Positions 47,195-58,255 are shown, counted from the first letter of the stretch. The stretch is DNA of 64,000 bases from Colwellia sp. E2M01 (GCF_018860585.1 NZ_JAHKPR010000030.1:83444-147443), one strand, 5' to 3'. Numbers and translations: made by a program. Notes: generated from the sequence alone by a model not told the origin.

Positions 47195-47243
47195 CACTAA
47201 AGCGGTATTTTACTGCGTAATTTAATATTAGAAAGGAGATCTC

Positions 47244-47744
47244 ATGAGTATACATGATAAATTAAAAAGAGTTAGAAAACCCCGCGTTCACATAACATAC
47301 GATGTAGAAACCGAAGGTGCTATTGTTAAAAAAGAATTACCTTTTGTTATTGGTATTACAGGGGATTTCTCTGGTCATAATACAAAAGATTTAAAACCAT
47401 TAAAAGATCGACGCTTTGTGCAAATAGACCGTGATAATTTTGATGAAGTATTACACCGTATGAACCCTCAATTAGAGATTGCGGTTGATAATACCTTAAC
47501 GGATGATGATACACAGTTGAAAGTTGCTTTAGACTTTAAATCATTAAATGATTTTGAACCTGCTTCGATTGTTAATCAGGTTGAGCCCCTTAAAAAAATG
47601 ATGGAAACACGTAATAAACTTCGTGATTTAATGACTAAAGTGGATAGATCTGAAGACTTAGAAAACATTTTAGAGGATGTATTAAGTAATACCGCTAGTT
47701 TAGATAAATTAGCGAAAGAATTAGATATTCAAGGAGCAGAGTAA
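47244..47744 (+). CDS. tssB: T6SS contractile sheath small subunit TssB
   Basis: Forms the sheath with Tss[53 protein letters not shown] and [12 protein letters not shown] are all canonical. It is 166 aa. A strong AGAAAGGAG site precedes the ATG. The stop and the tssC start overlap as TAATG (stop 47742-47744, ATG 47744), consistent with translational coupling and stoichiometric production. Confidence 0.97.
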   Translation: MSIHDKLKRVRKPRVHITYDVETEGAIVKKELPFVIGITGDFSGHNTKDLKPLKDRRFVQIDRDNFDEVLHRMNPQLEIAVDNTLTDDDTQLKVALDFKSLNDFEPASIVNQVEPLKKMMETRNKLRDLMTKVDRSEDLENILEDVLSNTASLDKLAKELDIQGAE

Positions 47745-49231
47745 TGAGTATGGAAGCTGAAGTATTACAAGCGACAAGTGAAGAAACAGGCTTTTCTATT
47801 TTAGATCAAGCGATTGATGCAACGAAACAAACAGAATCTTCACGTGCAGAAGAGTTGATCAGATCGTTAACAGAAGAAGCCCTTAAAGGTACTGTCCAAT
47901 GGAACAAAAACCTAACAGTTACATTCAATCAAGCTATTCAAATAATTGATGAAACAATTTCGAAGCAACTTGCTGCTATTATGCATAACGAAGAGTTTCA
48001 AAAGTTAGAAGGAAGCTGGCGTGGACTTAACCATACTGTTCAAAATTCAGAAACGAATGCGACACTTAAAATTCGTATCATGAGTTTGAGCAAAAAAGAA
48101 CTTCATAAAGATTTAAGTAAAGCCGTTGAGTTTGATCAAAGTCAAACCTTTAAAAAGATATATGAAGCTGAATTTGGTACACCTGGCGGTGAACCTTACG
48201 GATGTATTGTTGGTGATTATGAATTTAGTAACCATCCTACCGACGTAGAAACATTATCATTAATGTCAAACGTCGCGGCGGCAGGTTTCTGTCCGTTTAT
48301 ATCTGCTGCTGGTTCATCACTATTCGGTTTTGATGATTGGACAGAGTTAAGTAAACCTCGCGATTTAGAAAAAGTATTTGAATCACTAGAATATACCAAA
48401 TGGCGCTCGTTCAGAGATAGTGATGATTCTCGCTTTGTTACGTTAACAATGCCGAGAGTTTTAGCTAGATTACCTTACGGTGAATCTACTCAACCAGTAG
48501 AAGAATTCCGTTATGAAGAATTAGAGTTAGACGATACGCAAACACGCTCTAAAACAGCAGAACATGATAATTATTGTTGGATGAATGCATCATATGTAAT
48601 GGCAACGAATATGGGGAAAGCATTTAGTAAATATGGCTTTTGTACTGCAATTCGTGGTGCTGAGGGAGGCGGAAAAGTTGAAGGCTTACCGGCACATGTA
48701 TTTACTAGTGATGATGGTGATCCGGATCTTAAATGTCCAACAGAAATTGGCATTACTGATAGACGAGAAGCAGAACTGAGTAAACTTGGCTTTTTACCAT
48801 TATGTCACTACAAACATACTGATTACGCAGTATTCTTTGGCTCACAAAGTTGTCAAAAACCACAAATTTTTGATAGTCATGATGCAACAGCAAATGCTGC
48901 GATATCTGCACGACTTCCTTACTTAATGGCAACATCAAGATTTGCCCATTATTTGAAAGTAATGGCAAGAGATAAAATAGGTAGTTTCATGGAAGCAGAA
49001 GATGTTGAAGCTTGGTTAAACCGTTGGATATTATCTTTCGTCAATGCATCAGAGGGAGGAGGACAAGAAATTCGTGCTAAATACCCATTAGCTGATGCTA
49101 AAGTAGAAGTTAAAGAGATACCAGGTCAACCAGGTGCATATAATGCGGTTGCTTGGTTACGTCCATGGTTACAAATGGAAGAGTTAACTGCTTCATTACG
49201 TTTAGTTGCAAAAATTCCAAGTATTGGTTAA
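47744..49231 (+). CDS. tssC: T6SS contractile sheath large subunit TssC
   Basis: The main sheath protein. The conserved segments are [70 protein letters not shown] and the C-terminal [39 protein letters not shown]. It is 495 aa, full length. It is translationally coupled to tssB. The next gene is a second, diverged TssC paralogue. Confidence 0.97.
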   Translation: MSMEAEVLQATSEETGFSILDQAIDATKQTESSRAEELIRSLTEEALKGTVQWNKNLTVTFNQAIQIIDETISKQLAAIMHNEEFQKLEGSWRGLNHTVQNSETNATLKIRIMSLSKKELHKDLSKAVEFDQSQTFKKIYEAEFGTPGGEPYGCIVGDYEFSNHPTDVETLSLMSNVAAAGFCPFISAAGSSLFGFDDWTELSKPRDLEKVFESLEYTKWRSFRDSDDSRFVTLTMPRVLARLPYGESTQPVEEFRYEELELDDTQTRSKTAEHDNYCWMNASYVMATNMGKAFSKYGFCTAIRGAEGGGKVEGLPAHVFTSDDGDPDLKCPTEIGITDRREAELSKLGFLPLCHYKHTDYAVFFGSQSCQKPQIFDSHDATANAAISARLPYLMATSRFAHYLKVMARDKIGSFMEAEDVEAWLNRWILSFVNASEGGGQEIRAKYPLADAKVEVKEIPGQPGAYNAVAWLRPWLQMEELTASLRLVAKIPSIG

Positions 49232-49275
49232 TTTGCGAAATTATTGAGCTGATAGGTCAAGGATATATAAACATT

Positions 49276-50805
49276 ATGCAGGAAGCTATTTCATTTGTGG
49301 AGAATGAAATATTTACCAAAGAGGTAGATATCGAAGCCACAAATCCTTCAGCTCAACAGTTACACAGTAAACACTTAGTCGACCGTTTTTTACGAGAGAC
49401 TGATATGAAAAAATCGTTAATGTTATGGCTTGAAAATTCAGGCTATAACACTGACAATATTAAGAAAAATAATATACTTTCATTGTTGCGTAAAGCTATA
49501 GCAGATATAGATAAAAAACTATCTACACAAATAAATTGCATTATTCATCATACCGAATTTCAAGCACTTGAATCTGCTTGGCGTGGTGCATTATATTTAG
49601 TCAATCAAAAGGAAACTAACGACAAAAATCAAAAAGTAAAAATAAAACTTTTAGATTGTAGTTGGAAAACCCTTAGTAAAGATATAAATAAGGCGATAGA
49701 GTTCGATCAAAGTGAATTCTTTAAACTGGTTTATAACAATGAATACGATATGTCTGGAGGTGAGCCTTTTGGACTGCTGATCGGTAATTATCAAATATCC
49801 CATCAAAATAGAGAGGGTAGCTTGATAAATGACATTGACATTCTCAAAGAAGTTACTCGAACTGCCGCCGCCGCATTTTCTCCTTTTATTACCTCAGCTC
49901 ATCCCTCTTTTTTTGGTGTTGATAATTTTTCTGATTTAGCTATACACACAGATTTCACTAATAGTTTTAACCAAATTGAGTACATCAAATGGAATTCTTT
50001 GCGGGATATGGATGATGCACGATTTTTAGGGATCACATTACCTTACACCTTAATGAGAGCACCTTATAAAAATGATGGAAGTAGAAACGAAGCTTTCCGA
50101 TTTACTGAGGTAATTAAAGATCCACAAAAAGATCACCTTTGGGGGAATGCTTCTTTTGCCTTTGGGGGCGTGCTTATTCGTGCGTTTGCAGAATCAGCTT
50201 GGTTTGGTCAGATTAGAGGTATGCAGCCAGGTGTAAAAAGTAAAGGTTTAGTGTGTGATTTACCAGTATGTCAATATGAAACTGATTTGTATCGAGGAAG
50301 AAGCAAGCCATCAATTAACTTATTAATTAGTGATCGCGCTGAAAAAGCACTTTCAGATAATGGTTTTATTCCTTTATCTGCTGTTCCAGGAAGTGAACAC
50401 TTAGTGTTTTATAGTAACTCATCTACTCAAAAACCTATTGAATATGATTCTATTTCAGCAACCGTTAATGCAAAACTTTCCTGTATGTTGCAATACATTT
50501 TATGTGTTTCTCGCTTCGCTCATTATATAAAAGCAATAGGCCGAGAAAAAATTGGTACTTACAGAAATGCAGAGCTTTGTGAGCGAGAGTTGCAAAAGTG
50601 GTTGTATCAATATACAACCGCCTCTGAATCAGCATCAGATCTAGTGCGAAGTAAATATCCGCTTCAAACTGCACAAGTCCAAGTAAAAGAAATAAGAGGT
50701 AAACCAGGGCACTTTTATTCAACTATTCAGTTGCAGCCCCATTTCCAATTAGATCAAATGATCTCAAGTATAAAACTGGTGACAGAGTTAACACCTAAAA
50801 ATTAA
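49276..50805 (+). CDS. Second TssC-family protein (TssC paralogue)
   Basis: A 509-aa protein clearly related to TssC along its whole length: ALESAWRGALYLVN, IEFDQSEFFKLVYNNEYDMSGGEPFG, EYIKWNSLRDMDDARFLGITLPYTLMRAPY and VQVKEIRGKPGHFYSTIQLQPHFQLDQMISSIKLV. It is much diverged from its neighbour, so it is not a recent duplicate. The ATG at 49276 is chosen over an upstream frame that overlaps tssC; AAGGA lies 13 bp ahead. Its role (sheath cap, minority subunit or sheath end) is not known to me. Confidence 0.9.
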   Translation: MQEAISFVENEIFTKEVDIEATNPSAQQLHSKHLVDRFLRETDMKKSLMLWLENSGYNTDNIKKNNILSLLRKAIADIDKKLSTQINCIIHHTEFQALESAWRGALYLVNQKETNDKNQKVKIKLLDCSWKTLSKDINKAIEFDQSEFFKLVYNNEYDMSGGEPFGLLIGNYQISHQNREGSLINDIDILKEVTRTAAAAFSPFITSAHPSFFGVDNFSDLAIHTDFTNSFNQIEYIKWNSLRDMDDARFLGITLPYTLMRAPYKNDGSRNEAFRFTEVIKDPQKDHLWGNASFAFGGVLIRAFAESAWFGQIRGMQPGVKSKGLVCDLPVCQYETDLYRGRSKPSINLLISDRAEKALSDNGFIPLSAVPGSEHLVFYSNSSTQKPIEYDSISATVNAKLSCMLQYILCVSRFAHYIKAIGREKIGTYRNAELCERELQKWLYQYTTASESASDLVRSKYPLQTAQVQVKEIRGKPGHFYSTIQLQPHFQLDQMISSIKLVTELTPKN

Positions 50806-50823
50806 AGCTAAAAAGGAATTAAC

Positions 50824-51603
50824 ATGAAAAAAATACAAGAATTGCTTCAAGAATCTCGACTGTCTGACAGCATATCTCATTTAGAAATACAATTACGTGA
50901 TGATCCATTAAATGTTGACGCTAAGAGTAGCTTAATTGAATTACTTTGTATTAATGGTGAATTAGAACGTGCGGACAAACAACTTAATTACATGGTACAA
51001 AAACACCCTGATTTTTTAATTGGCGCTGCCAACTTAAGACAATTAATTCATGCTGAACAAAGTAGACAAGACTTTTTAATTGGCAAATCGGTTCCTCATA
51101 TATTTACTGAGTCTGACGCACACATTGAGGCGTTTATGTCGCTTCGAGTAGAAATGAATCAAGGAAATGCAGAAAGTATAACTAATAGCGCCTTAAAACT
51201 TGAAGAAAACAGAACAGATATTCAAGTAGAACTAAATGGTGAAGTTGTTAATGAGTTTAGAGATTTAGATGATTCTCTTGGTGGTTTCCTTGAAATATTT
51301 GGGACAGATGGAAAATATTATATCGCTCAGATAAAAGATATTGAATATATTCATTTTAAGCCAGTAAGCTCAATTATTGAACAAGTGTGGCGTCGTGTTG
51401 AACTAAGCATCAAAAATGGTCCTAGTGGGGAAGCACATATACCGCTAGTGTACGCTAATAGCAGTACGGATGCGGAAAAATTAGGTAGAGAAACCGATTG
51501 GCAAGAAAAAGCACCCGATGTGATGGTAGGTGTTGGTCAGAAAATGTGGTTTGTGAATGATCAAGCCGTGCCTTTATCTGATTTTATAAAACTATCTGAT
51601 TAG
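50824..51603 (+). CDS. tagJ: T6SS accessory protein TagJ (ImpE family)
   Basis: A 259-aa ImpE-family protein with an N-terminal TPR-like part (MKKIQELLQESRLSDSISHLEIQLRDDPLNVDAKSSLIELLCINGELERADKQL) and a C-terminal domain containing FLEIFGTDGKYYIAQIKDIEYIHFKPV. In P. aeruginosa H1-T6SS, TagJ binds the sheath protein TssB1 and affects ClpV recycling. Its presence, with the PpkA/PppA/Fha/TagF set, is consistent with an H1-like (i3) T6SS subtype; that classification is inference. Confidence 0.9.
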   Translation: MKKIQELLQESRLSDSISHLEIQLRDDPLNVDAKSSLIELLCINGELERADKQLNYMVQKHPDFLIGAANLRQLIHAEQSRQDFLIGKSVPHIFTESDAHIEAFMSLRVEMNQGNAESITNSALKLEENRTDIQVELNGEVVNEFRDLDDSLGGFLEIFGTDGKYYIAQIKDIEYIHFKPVSSIIEQVWRRVELSIKNGPSGEAHIPLVYANSSTDAEKLGRETDWQEKAPDVMVGVGQKMWFVNDQAVPLSDFIKLSD

Positions 51604-51796
51604 TGATTATCTATTTTTAACTTAAAAGCCAGTTGTTTTATAATGTAACTTCAGGGTAAAATAATTGTAAAGGTAAAGTAAAGTTGTGTTTAAGGGTAAA
51701 TAACATTTACTTGTTTACCCGAAGAGAAATGAATACGGATTGTTTGATAAACGCAATAATATTCTTTGCTAGATAAGTCGTATCAGTAAAGAGTAT

Positions 51797-52336
51797 TTGT
51801 TTGATTCGCGAGTATTATGGAATTATGGAATATATTATGGAAAGCACGTGGGTATAAATAAATATCAACTTATTCAAGCTTCTATTCTAGATAGGCTTAT
51901 GGATGACTCCCCTACAACGCCAGATATTAAAGAGTCTAATAAGGGACTTAATTTAAAACAATTAAGGGCAAATGTTAGACGTGATCTCGAAAACTTACTG
52001 AATGCTAAAGTACCGTGGTTAACGTGGCCCGAAAGTTATAAAGAGTTGGATAAGTCTTTATTAAATTATGGTTTACACGACTTCTCTACTATGGCTGTTG
52101 CTAGCTTAGAAGGTAGACAATATTTATGCCAACAAGTAGCTGAAGTTATTAAGCGGTTTGAACCACGCTTTATACAGGTTGATGTTGAAGCTATTGATAA
52201 TGAAAAACCGCTAGATCGCATAATGAGATTACGGATAAACGCCTTGCTTTATGCTGATCCTGAACCTGAATATATTACGTTTGATTCAGAAGTAGAGCCT
52301 GTCAATTTAGGGTTAAAAGTAATAGAGACTTTATAA
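51797..52336 (+). CDS. tssE: T6SS baseplate protein TssE (gp25-like)
   Basis: A baseplate subunit homologous to phage T4 gp25. QASILDRLMDDSP, LKQLRANVRRDLENLLNAK, LNYGLHDFSTMAV and RIMRLRINALLYADPEPEYITFDSEVEP are diagnostic. The start is uncertain: the frame opens with a TTG at 51797, but a GTG at 51848 preceded by GGAAAG gives a protein beginning just before the conserved ILDRL and fits the family better. The tssF start overlaps the stop as TAATG. It is 179 aa from the first start, 162 from the second. Confidence 0.93.
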   Translation: MFDSRVLWNYGIYYGKHVGINKYQLIQASILDRLMDDSPTTPDIKESNKGLNLKQLRANVRRDLENLLNAKVPWLTWPESYKELDKSLLNYGLHDFSTMAVASLEGRQYLCQQVAEVIKRFEPRFIQVDVEAIDNEKPLDRIMRLRINALLYADPEPEYITFDSEVEPVNLGLKVIETL

Positions 52337-54168
52337 TGAATGAAGATTTATTAAAATATTATAACCGTGAACTCGCCTTTATACGTCATATGGGCTCAGA
52401 GTTTGCCACAAATTATCCTAAGCTAGCAGGGCGACTACGTTTGAGTGATGAACATGTAGAAGATCCTCATGTATCACGATTGATAGAAGCATTTTCGTTA
52501 TTAACTGCTCAAATAAGACAAAAATTAGATGATAGCTTTCCTGAGTTGACAGAGGCATTATTAGGGCAAATATATCCTGATTACCAAGCGCCTGTACCGT
52601 CAATGACAGTAATAAAAATGGTAACTGAAAATATATCTACAACGGGAGTTTTACTACCTCAAAATACTAAAGTAGACACCCAAGTTGAAGGAATGAAAAC
52701 GTGCCACTTTAAAACATGTTACGACACTTACTTATGGCCAATTGAAGTATCTGAAGCTCAGTTTCAAAATGCTCCTTTTAATGCACCAGAGCCTATCTGG
52801 CATACACGCTCAAAAGCGATAATAAAACTTGCAATAAAAGGGGAGTTCGATGAAGTCTCTATGGCAACCCTAGGGCTTGATAAATTACGGTTTTTTCTTA
52901 ATGGTCAAGCACATCAAACTTATTATTTATATCAATTAATATTTCAACATTGTGTTGGTCTTGCCATAGTAAAAAATGATGATTGGTCGACTGTTAAATA
53001 TTTAGAAAAAAGGCACCTTAAAGCTGTTGGTTTTGATGATGAAGACCAAGTTGTACCATATAGTAAAAAAACCTTATCAGGTTATCGATTATTAGTTGAA
53101 AACTTTATTTTCCCTGAAAAATTTTTATTTTTCGACATTGATGAATTAGATAAAAAATGGGTAAATATTGAGGATGAGTTTGAAATATATATTTATTTAA
53201 AAGAAGGCTCTGAAGAATTAGAAAAGCAAGTCAACGAGAACAATTTTTTATTGGGTTGTACCCCTGTTATTAATCTTTTTGAACAAGAACTAGAGCCCGT
53301 TCGTGTAGAGTCATCAGAATACGAATATAAACTTGCACCTCGCTATCTTGATGCTGAGGTTGCTGAAATAATAAATATAAAAGAAGTTATTGCGTTTGAC
53401 CATAAAGATAATAAAACCACAGTTACACCGTTTTATGGTGAAACTCACCCCGCATATCTTGACCAAGACCGAATGTTTTGGAATGGCCGTAGAGAAGCTG
53501 CTAATTGGGCTGGTGGTTATGCTGAGTTTGGAACTGATCTTTATTTGTCACTCGTCGATCATAATTTTGCAGGGTATAACGCGCAAGAAGATTACGGTTC
53601 ATGGCTGTTAAGTATTAGAGCCGAGTGCAGTAACCGAAACTTACCAGCACATTTACCTTTTGGTACGGATGAACCAAAAATGTTTATTCCAGACCGAGCG
53701 GATATTATTAAAAAGGTAAAGTGTTTACTCGCACCTACATTACCTGTAAGAGCCGCATTAAATGAGGCGTCTAGGTGGCAACTTATTAGTCATCTATCAC
53801 TAGACAGTTTCAGTGGTGAGAATGCGCTACACCAACTTAAAGAAGTGTTAAAGCTTTACGACTTTAAATGTTCACCCGAAAATAAAACGCTAATTGAAAA
53901 TATTGTTGCTATTGATGTGAGCACCACAACGGCTCGTGTAAATCAACGAGGTTTAGTCGGCTTTAGTACAGGTAATGATATTTTACTTACCTTTGCTCAA
54001 GATCACTATTTAGGTAGCGGTATGTTCTTCTTTTGCACGGTACTTGATCGTTTCTTTGCTCAGTTTGCCGCTATTAATAGCTTTACGCGTTTAAGTGTTC
54101 AATTTAACAATAAAGATGGCATCTACCATACTTGGCCAAGTCGAGCAGGAAAGGCGCCATTACTATGA
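52336..54168 (+). CDS. tssF: T6SS baseplate protein TssF
   Basis: A structural baseplate subunit (gp6-like). The start MNEDLLKYYNRELAFIRHMGSEFATNYPKLAGRL is the TssF signature; DPHVSRLIEAFSLLTAQIRQKLDDSFPELTEALL and the C-terminal GSGMFFFCTVLDRFFAQFAAINSFTRL also match. It is 610 aa. Both ends overlap neighbours (TAATG with tssE, ATGA with tssG), indicating tight coupling of E, F and G. Confidence 0.96.
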   Translation: MNEDLLKYYNRELAFIRHMGSEFATNYPKLAGRLRLSDEHVEDPHVSRLIEAFSLLTAQIRQKLDDSFPELTEALLGQIYPDYQAPVPSMTVIKMVTENISTTGVLLPQNTKVDTQVEGMKTCHFKTCYDTYLWPIEVSEAQFQNAPFNAPEPIWHTRSKAIIKLAIKGEFDEVSMATLGLDKLRFFLNGQAHQTYYLYQLIFQHCVGLAIVKNDDWSTVKYLEKRHLKAVGFDDEDQVVPYSKKTLSGYRLLVENFIFPEKFLFFDIDELDKKWVNIEDEFEIYIYLKEGSEELEKQVNENNFLLGCTPVINLFEQELEPVRVESSEYEYKLAPRYLDAEVAEIINIKEVIAFDHKDNKTTVTPFYGETHPAYLDQDRMFWNGRREAANWAGGYAEFGTDLYLSLVDHNFAGYNAQEDYGSWLLSIRAECSNRNLPAHLPFGTDEPKMFIPDRADIIKKVKCLLAPTLPVRAALNEASRWQLISHLSLDSFSGENALHQLKEVLKLYDFKCSPENKTLIENIVAIDVSTTTARVNQRGLVGFSTGNDILLTFAQDHYLGSGMFFFCTVLDRFFAQFAAINSFTRLSVQFNNKDGIYHTWPSRAGKAPLL

Positions 54169-55151
54169 GTATTCAAGAACTTATAGATAATCCTAATGAG
54201 TATGATTTTTATAAAGCGGTGTTCGTTTTACAGCAACAATTAGTATCAAATAATTGTAAGCATAATAAAGTAGGCTGTGATGGTTTACCCAAAAGTGAGC
54301 TGGTCAGGTTTAAAGCGGATCAACATTTAGGTTTTCCAGGGCAATCTGTTAGTAAAATTGATATAAAAAATAGTGAAGACAAAGATAAAGTTGCCGTAGA
54401 TATGCATGTCTCTTTTATGGGCTTAACGGGGATTAGCGGTGCATTACCACAACATTACAGCGAATTAGTATTAGAAAGGCTTAAGTTGAAAGATACGGGA
54501 ATGCGAGACTTTTATGATTTATTTAATCACCGCCTTATTTCATTATTTTATCGAGCTTGGGAAAAATATAGATTTTCTGTTAATTATCAAAGTAATTTAG
54601 AAGCTAAGTCGGATAGCTTCACTTCCGTATTAGAAAAACTTTCAGGTGAACAAGCGATACAAAAATACTATGCGGGCCTTTTTAATAAGAAAGTTAAAAC
54701 TATTGATGGCTTAACGTTAATTTTAAGAGATTTCACTCAATGCGAAGTAAATATTAAGCAATTTCAAGGGCAATGGCAAAGACTATCAATATTAGATCAA
54801 ACACGCTTAGGTGGGAAAAAATCTCCAGAAGGACAATTTGCTGCCCTTGGCGTTGATGCCACAATAGGAAGTAAAGTGTGGGATATAAATTCAGCGATCG
54901 CTATTGTTATTAAGCCAAATGCTAACACTAAAATACATTCTTTTTTACCAGGGCAGAAAACCAGCCGTTTGTTAAAAAGCTTGATCAAAAGTTATCTTGG
55001 TATTACTACAAAATTTAAAATCCATCTTGAGATACAAACGAAACAAATTCCAATAGCACAATTATCAACTAAATCAGTGCCATTAGGCCATGGTTGCGGT
55101 TTGCTTTCAAAAAATAATGAAGATATAAAAACTTGTTTATTACCTTTATAG
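54165..55151 (+). CDS. tssG: T6SS baseplate protein TssG
   Basis: The partner of TssF (two TssF per TssG in the wedge). YDFYKAVFVLQQQL, VRFKADQHLGFPGQSV, VSFMGLTGISGALPQHYSELVLERL and DLFNHRLISLFYRAWEKYRF are conserved TssG features. The ATG at 54165 overlaps the tssF stop (ATGA); the frame extends 11 codons upstream inside tssF but this would be atypical. It is 328 aa. Confidence 0.95.
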   Translation: MSIQELIDNPNEYDFYKAVFVLQQQLVSNNCKHNKVGCDGLPKSELVRFKADQHLGFPGQSVSKIDIKNSEDKDKVAVDMHVSFMGLTGISGALPQHYSELVLERLKLKDTGMRDFYDLFNHRLISLFYRAWEKYRFSVNYQSNLEAKSDSFTSVLEKLSGEQAIQKYYAGLFNKKVKTIDGLTLILRDFTQCEVNIKQFQGQWQRLSILDQTRLGGKKSPEGQFAALGVDATIGSKVWDINSAIAIVIKPNANTKIHSFLPGQKTSRLLKSLIKSYLGITTKFKIHLEIQTKQIPIAQLSTKSVPLGHGCGLLSKNNEDIKTCLLPL

Positions 55152-55220
55152 AATATGCTCATGCGCTATAAAGGTTTGAACACAAAGAAACTGTAAATAA
55201 ATAATAAGGGACTAATAATT

Positions 55221-57824
55221 ATGTCAGCAATGACTTTAAATAAACTAGTAGAAAAACTAACTCCAAGCTGTCGAGAGTCATTAGAATCAGCCGCAAGTAT
55301 ATGCCACAGCAGAAGTCAGTTTACTGTTGAAATAGAACATTGGTTACTTGCTTTATTAGAAAAAGAGTCTGATGATTTACGATTAATTATGGCAAGTTTT
55401 TCTGTAGAACGTGCAACATTAATTCATGAATTACAACAAGGTTTAGAAAAGCTAAAAACAGGTAACAGTGCATCACCTAGCTTATCTCCTCATATTGTTA
55501 ATTTATTAAGCCAAACATGGCTTAATACCACTATAGAATTTAATGACAACCAAATACGCTCGGCTTATATTATTTATACGTTATTAAATAATGATTCATT
55601 AAGTACGCTTATTTCTCGTTCTGCTAAAGAACTTTTTAAAGTCGATGCAGGACAATTGCTTCATGCATGGCCACAACTGTCAGCCCAATCAGCTGAATCG
55701 TCAGGTGAACAACAGCCAGCAACTCCGTCAACGGGTACAAAAACAAGTAAAACCCCAAGTTTAGATCAATACACGCAAGATTTAACAGCGGACGCTAAAT
55801 CGGGCAAAATAGATCCTATTTTGGGGCGTGATAATGAAATCAGACAAATGATTGATATTTTGACACGCCGCCGACAAAACAACCCTATTTTAACAGGTGA
55901 GGCAGGTGTTGGTAAAACGGCAGTTGTTGAAGGATTAGCGTTAAAAATTGCTAAGAAAGACGTACCTCAAGCCCTTAAAGATGTGAGTCTTCATGTACTG
56001 GATCTCGCATTACTACAGGCCGGTGCGGGTATGAAAGGTGAGTTTGAAAACCGCCTAAAATCACTTATTAGTGAAGTTAAAAACTCAATTCATCCGATAA
56101 TTTTATTTATTGATGAAGCGCACACTATGATTGGTAGCGGAGGACAAGCAGGTCAAAATGACGCGGCCAATTTGCTAAAACCAGCTTTAGCTCGTGGTGA
56201 ATTAAGAATGATAGCCGCAACGACCTGGGCTGAATATAAAAAATATTTTGAAAAAGATGCTGCATTAACGCGTCGTTTTCAAGTAGTGAAAATTGAAGAG
56301 CCTTCTGAAGAACAAGCCATTGTAATGATGCGTGGGTTATTACCTGTGATGGAAAGTCATCATAAAATCATTATATCTGACCAAGCGCTACAAGCTTCTG
56401 TTAACTTATCTCATCGTTATATTACCGGACGTCAATTACCTGACAAAGCCGTCAGCTTACTTGATACTGCTTGTGCACGAGTTGCTATGAGTCAAGGCTC
56501 TACGCCAGGAGCAGTAGAAAACTTACAACGTACTGAACAACAAATTGAAGCACAAATTAATTTGTTAAAGCGTGAAGTAAAAACAGGTGCAGATCATAAA
56601 AAAGCATTAACCGCGCTTAATAAAACCTTAAAAGAAACTCAAAAAGCATTACTACCATTAATAGAACAATGGCAAAACGAACTAGAGCTTGTGAAGAGTG
56701 TTGCAACCTTGGTGACAGAATTACAACAAGATGATGTTGAAGATTACGATATTAAGTTAGCCGAATTAAATAAATTAAAGGCTGAACTATCTCTGAACCT
56801 TAAACCTATGGTGCATTGGCAGGTAGATGATCAACTTGTTGCTAAAGTTATCTCTGATTGGACAGGTATACCTGTTGGTAAAATGCAAAATGATGAAATT
56901 GATATGATTTTGTCGCTAAAAGAGACTATGGAACAACGAGTTATCGGTCAATCGCATGCCTTAGAGCTTATTGCAAAAACAGTACAGATATCCAGAGCAC
57001 AACTAGGGGATGAAAAGCGTCCTATAGGTGTATTTTTACTTGCGGGGCCAAGCGGTGTCGGTAAAACAGAAACAGCGTTAACCCTTGCTGAACAAGTGTA
57101 TGGCAGTGAAGAAAACATTACTGTAATTAACATGTCAGAATTTAAAGAAGAACATAAAGTGTCTTTACTACTAGGTTCACCTCCTGGCTATGTTGGTTAT
57201 GGTGAAGGTGGTGTTTTAACTGAAGCAGTAAGACGTAAACCTTACAGTGTTATTCTTCTTGATGAAATGGAAAAAGCACATCCAGGTGTACAAGATATTT
57301 TTTACCAAGTGTTTGATAAAGGAACGATTAAAGATGGTGAAGGGAGAGATATAGACTTTAAGAATACCATTATCATTATGACCTCGAATGCAGGTACAGA
57401 TACAACCATGGAGTTATTTGAAGATGAGAATACAGCACCATCAATTACAGGGTTACGTAGAGCGCTGCAAGATGACTTATTAACCTATTTTAAACCCGCA
57501 TTTTTAGGGCGTATTAATGTTGTGCCTTATATTCCGTTATCTGACGACATGTTAAATGAGATAACAAAACTTCAATTAGCAAGAATTGGCGTAAGATTGA
57601 GCGATCATCATCAAGCTAAATTTAGCTACAGTGACGATGTCGTTAAAAAAATAGTATCACTATGTCAAGATGCAGGCTCAGGTGCGCGTAATATTCATAA
57701 CATTTTGCAAAATACTATGTTGCCTGAATTGTCGATTAAAATTTTGAATAAAATGACTACTAACAAAAAGACTACTAATGTCAATATCAATGTTAAGGAA
57801 GATGAGTTTACATACAAAGTTTAG
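55221..57824 (+). CDS. tssH: T6SS AAA+ ATPase TssH (ClpV)
   Basis: A hexameric Clp/Hsp100 unfoldase that disassembles the contracted sheath. The N-domain (about residues 1-150) is ClpV-like. Two AAA+ modules have Walker A at GEAGVGKT (226-233) and GPSGVGKTE (about 608), with [13 protein letters not shown] and [15 protein letters not shown] as Walker B, and a coiled-coil middle domain between. It is 867 aa, typical of ClpV and distinguishable from ClpB by its divergent N-domain and context. Confidence 0.96.
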   Translation: MSAMTLNKLVEKLTPSCRESLESAASICHSRSQFTVEIEHWLLALLEKESDDLRLIMASFSVERATLIHELQQGLEKLKTGNSASPSLSPHIVNLLSQTWLNTTIEFNDNQIRSAYIIYTLLNNDSLSTLISRSAKELFKVDAGQLLHAWPQLSAQSAESSGEQQPATPSTGTKTSKTPSLDQYTQDLTADAKSGKIDPILGRDNEIRQMIDILTRRRQNNPILTGEAGVGKTAVVEGLALKIAKKDVPQALKDVSLHVLDLALLQAGAGMKGEFENRLKSLISEVKNSIHPIILFIDEAHTMIGSGGQAGQNDAANLLKPALARGELRMIAATTWAEYKKYFEKDAALTRRFQVVKIEEPSEEQAIVMMRGLLPVMESHHKIIISDQALQASVNLSHRYITGRQLPDKAVSLLDTACARVAMSQGSTPGAVENLQRTEQQIEAQINLLKREVKTGADHKKALTALNKTLKETQKALLPLIEQWQNELELVKSVATLVTELQQDDVEDYDIKLAELNKLKAELSLNLKPMVHWQVDDQLVAKVISDWTGIPVGKMQNDEIDMILSLKETMEQRVIGQSHALELIAKTVQISRAQLGDEKRPIGVFLLAGPSGVGKTETALTLAEQVYGSEENITVINMSEFKEEHKVSLLLGSPPGYVGYGEGGVLTEAVRRKPYSVILLDEMEKAHPGVQDIFYQVFDKGTIKDGEGRDIDFKNTIIIMTSNAGTDTTMELFEDENTAPSITGLRRALQDDLLTYFKPAFLGRINVVPYIPLSDDMLNEITKLQLARIGVRLSDHHQAKFSYSDDVVKKIVSLCQDAGSGARNIHNILQNTMLPELSIKILNKMTTNKKTTNVNINVKEDEFTYKV

Positions 57825-57894
57825 GACGTCTTAATTAAATTGTCATGATATAAGACTTAACAATTAGAAAACTATATATTTAAGTGCTTCGGGT

Positions 57895-57934
57895 AAAGTA
57901 CCTTCCGTGAATTCAAGGGGAGGGTACTTTTCTT
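57895..57934 (+). terminator. Terminator after tssH
   Basis: AAAGTACCTTCC (57895-57906) pairs with GGAGGGTACTTT (57919-57930, one mismatch), followed by TCTT. It closes the tssA-tssH operon, so hcp is transcribed separately. Confidence 0.7.
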
Positions 57935-57960
57935 AACTCATTGAATTAAAGTTTTTTTAT

Positions 57961-58025
57961 TTTGTTTTAGTTTGTTTTATTTTGTTTTTTTTGAGGGTTG
58001 CACGCTTCTTTTTTTTGAGTATAAT
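57961..58025 (+). promoter_or_regulatory. Likely hcp promoter with phased upstream T tracts
   Basis: Three head-to-tail 10-mers, TTTGTTTTAG, TTTGTTTTAT and TTTGTTTTTT (57961-57990), place T tracts one helical turn apart. TTGCAC (57998-58003), a 16-bp spacer and a perfect TATAAT (58020-58025) follow. The -35 matches consensus only moderately, so intrinsic curvature or an UP-element-like effect of the T tracts may help. The transcript would start near 58032, leaving a leader of about 220 nt. Confidence 0.6.
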
Positions 58026-58031
58026 ACTACT

Positions 58032-58255
58032 CGATTTCTCTTTGTTTACCTTTTATTTACCATATGTTTACTTGTGTAAACATTATATAAATATTTTATA
58101 AATAAATTTATTGTAGGTTGTAAATCTATAATAACTAAGTTTATTTATAAAATAGAATGTAGATTTTTATATTCTATAAAGTTTAATTTAACTTTTGTTT
58201 AAATTAAATAGCCTATCCACTAATGGATAAAATACATGCACAAGGAGCATTAATA
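58032..58255 (+). promoter_or_regulatory. Long AT-rich hcp leader with hairpins
   Basis: Inferred 5' untranslated region. It contains ATGTTTAC (58064-58071) with GTAAACAT (58076-58083), an 8-bp stem with a 4-nt loop, and TTTAATTTAA (58182-58191) with TTAAATTAAA (58199-58208), a 10-bp stem. The ribosome binding site AAGGAG (58242-58247) is outside both stems. The role (stability, temperature response, small-RNA target) is unknown. Confidence 0.5.

Noticed and set aside
57961-58020. Sigma-54 promoter for hcp
   Set aside because: I looked for GG-N10-GC in the leader. The GGGTTGCACGC text does not have the required spacing, while a consensus TATAAT fits sigma-70.
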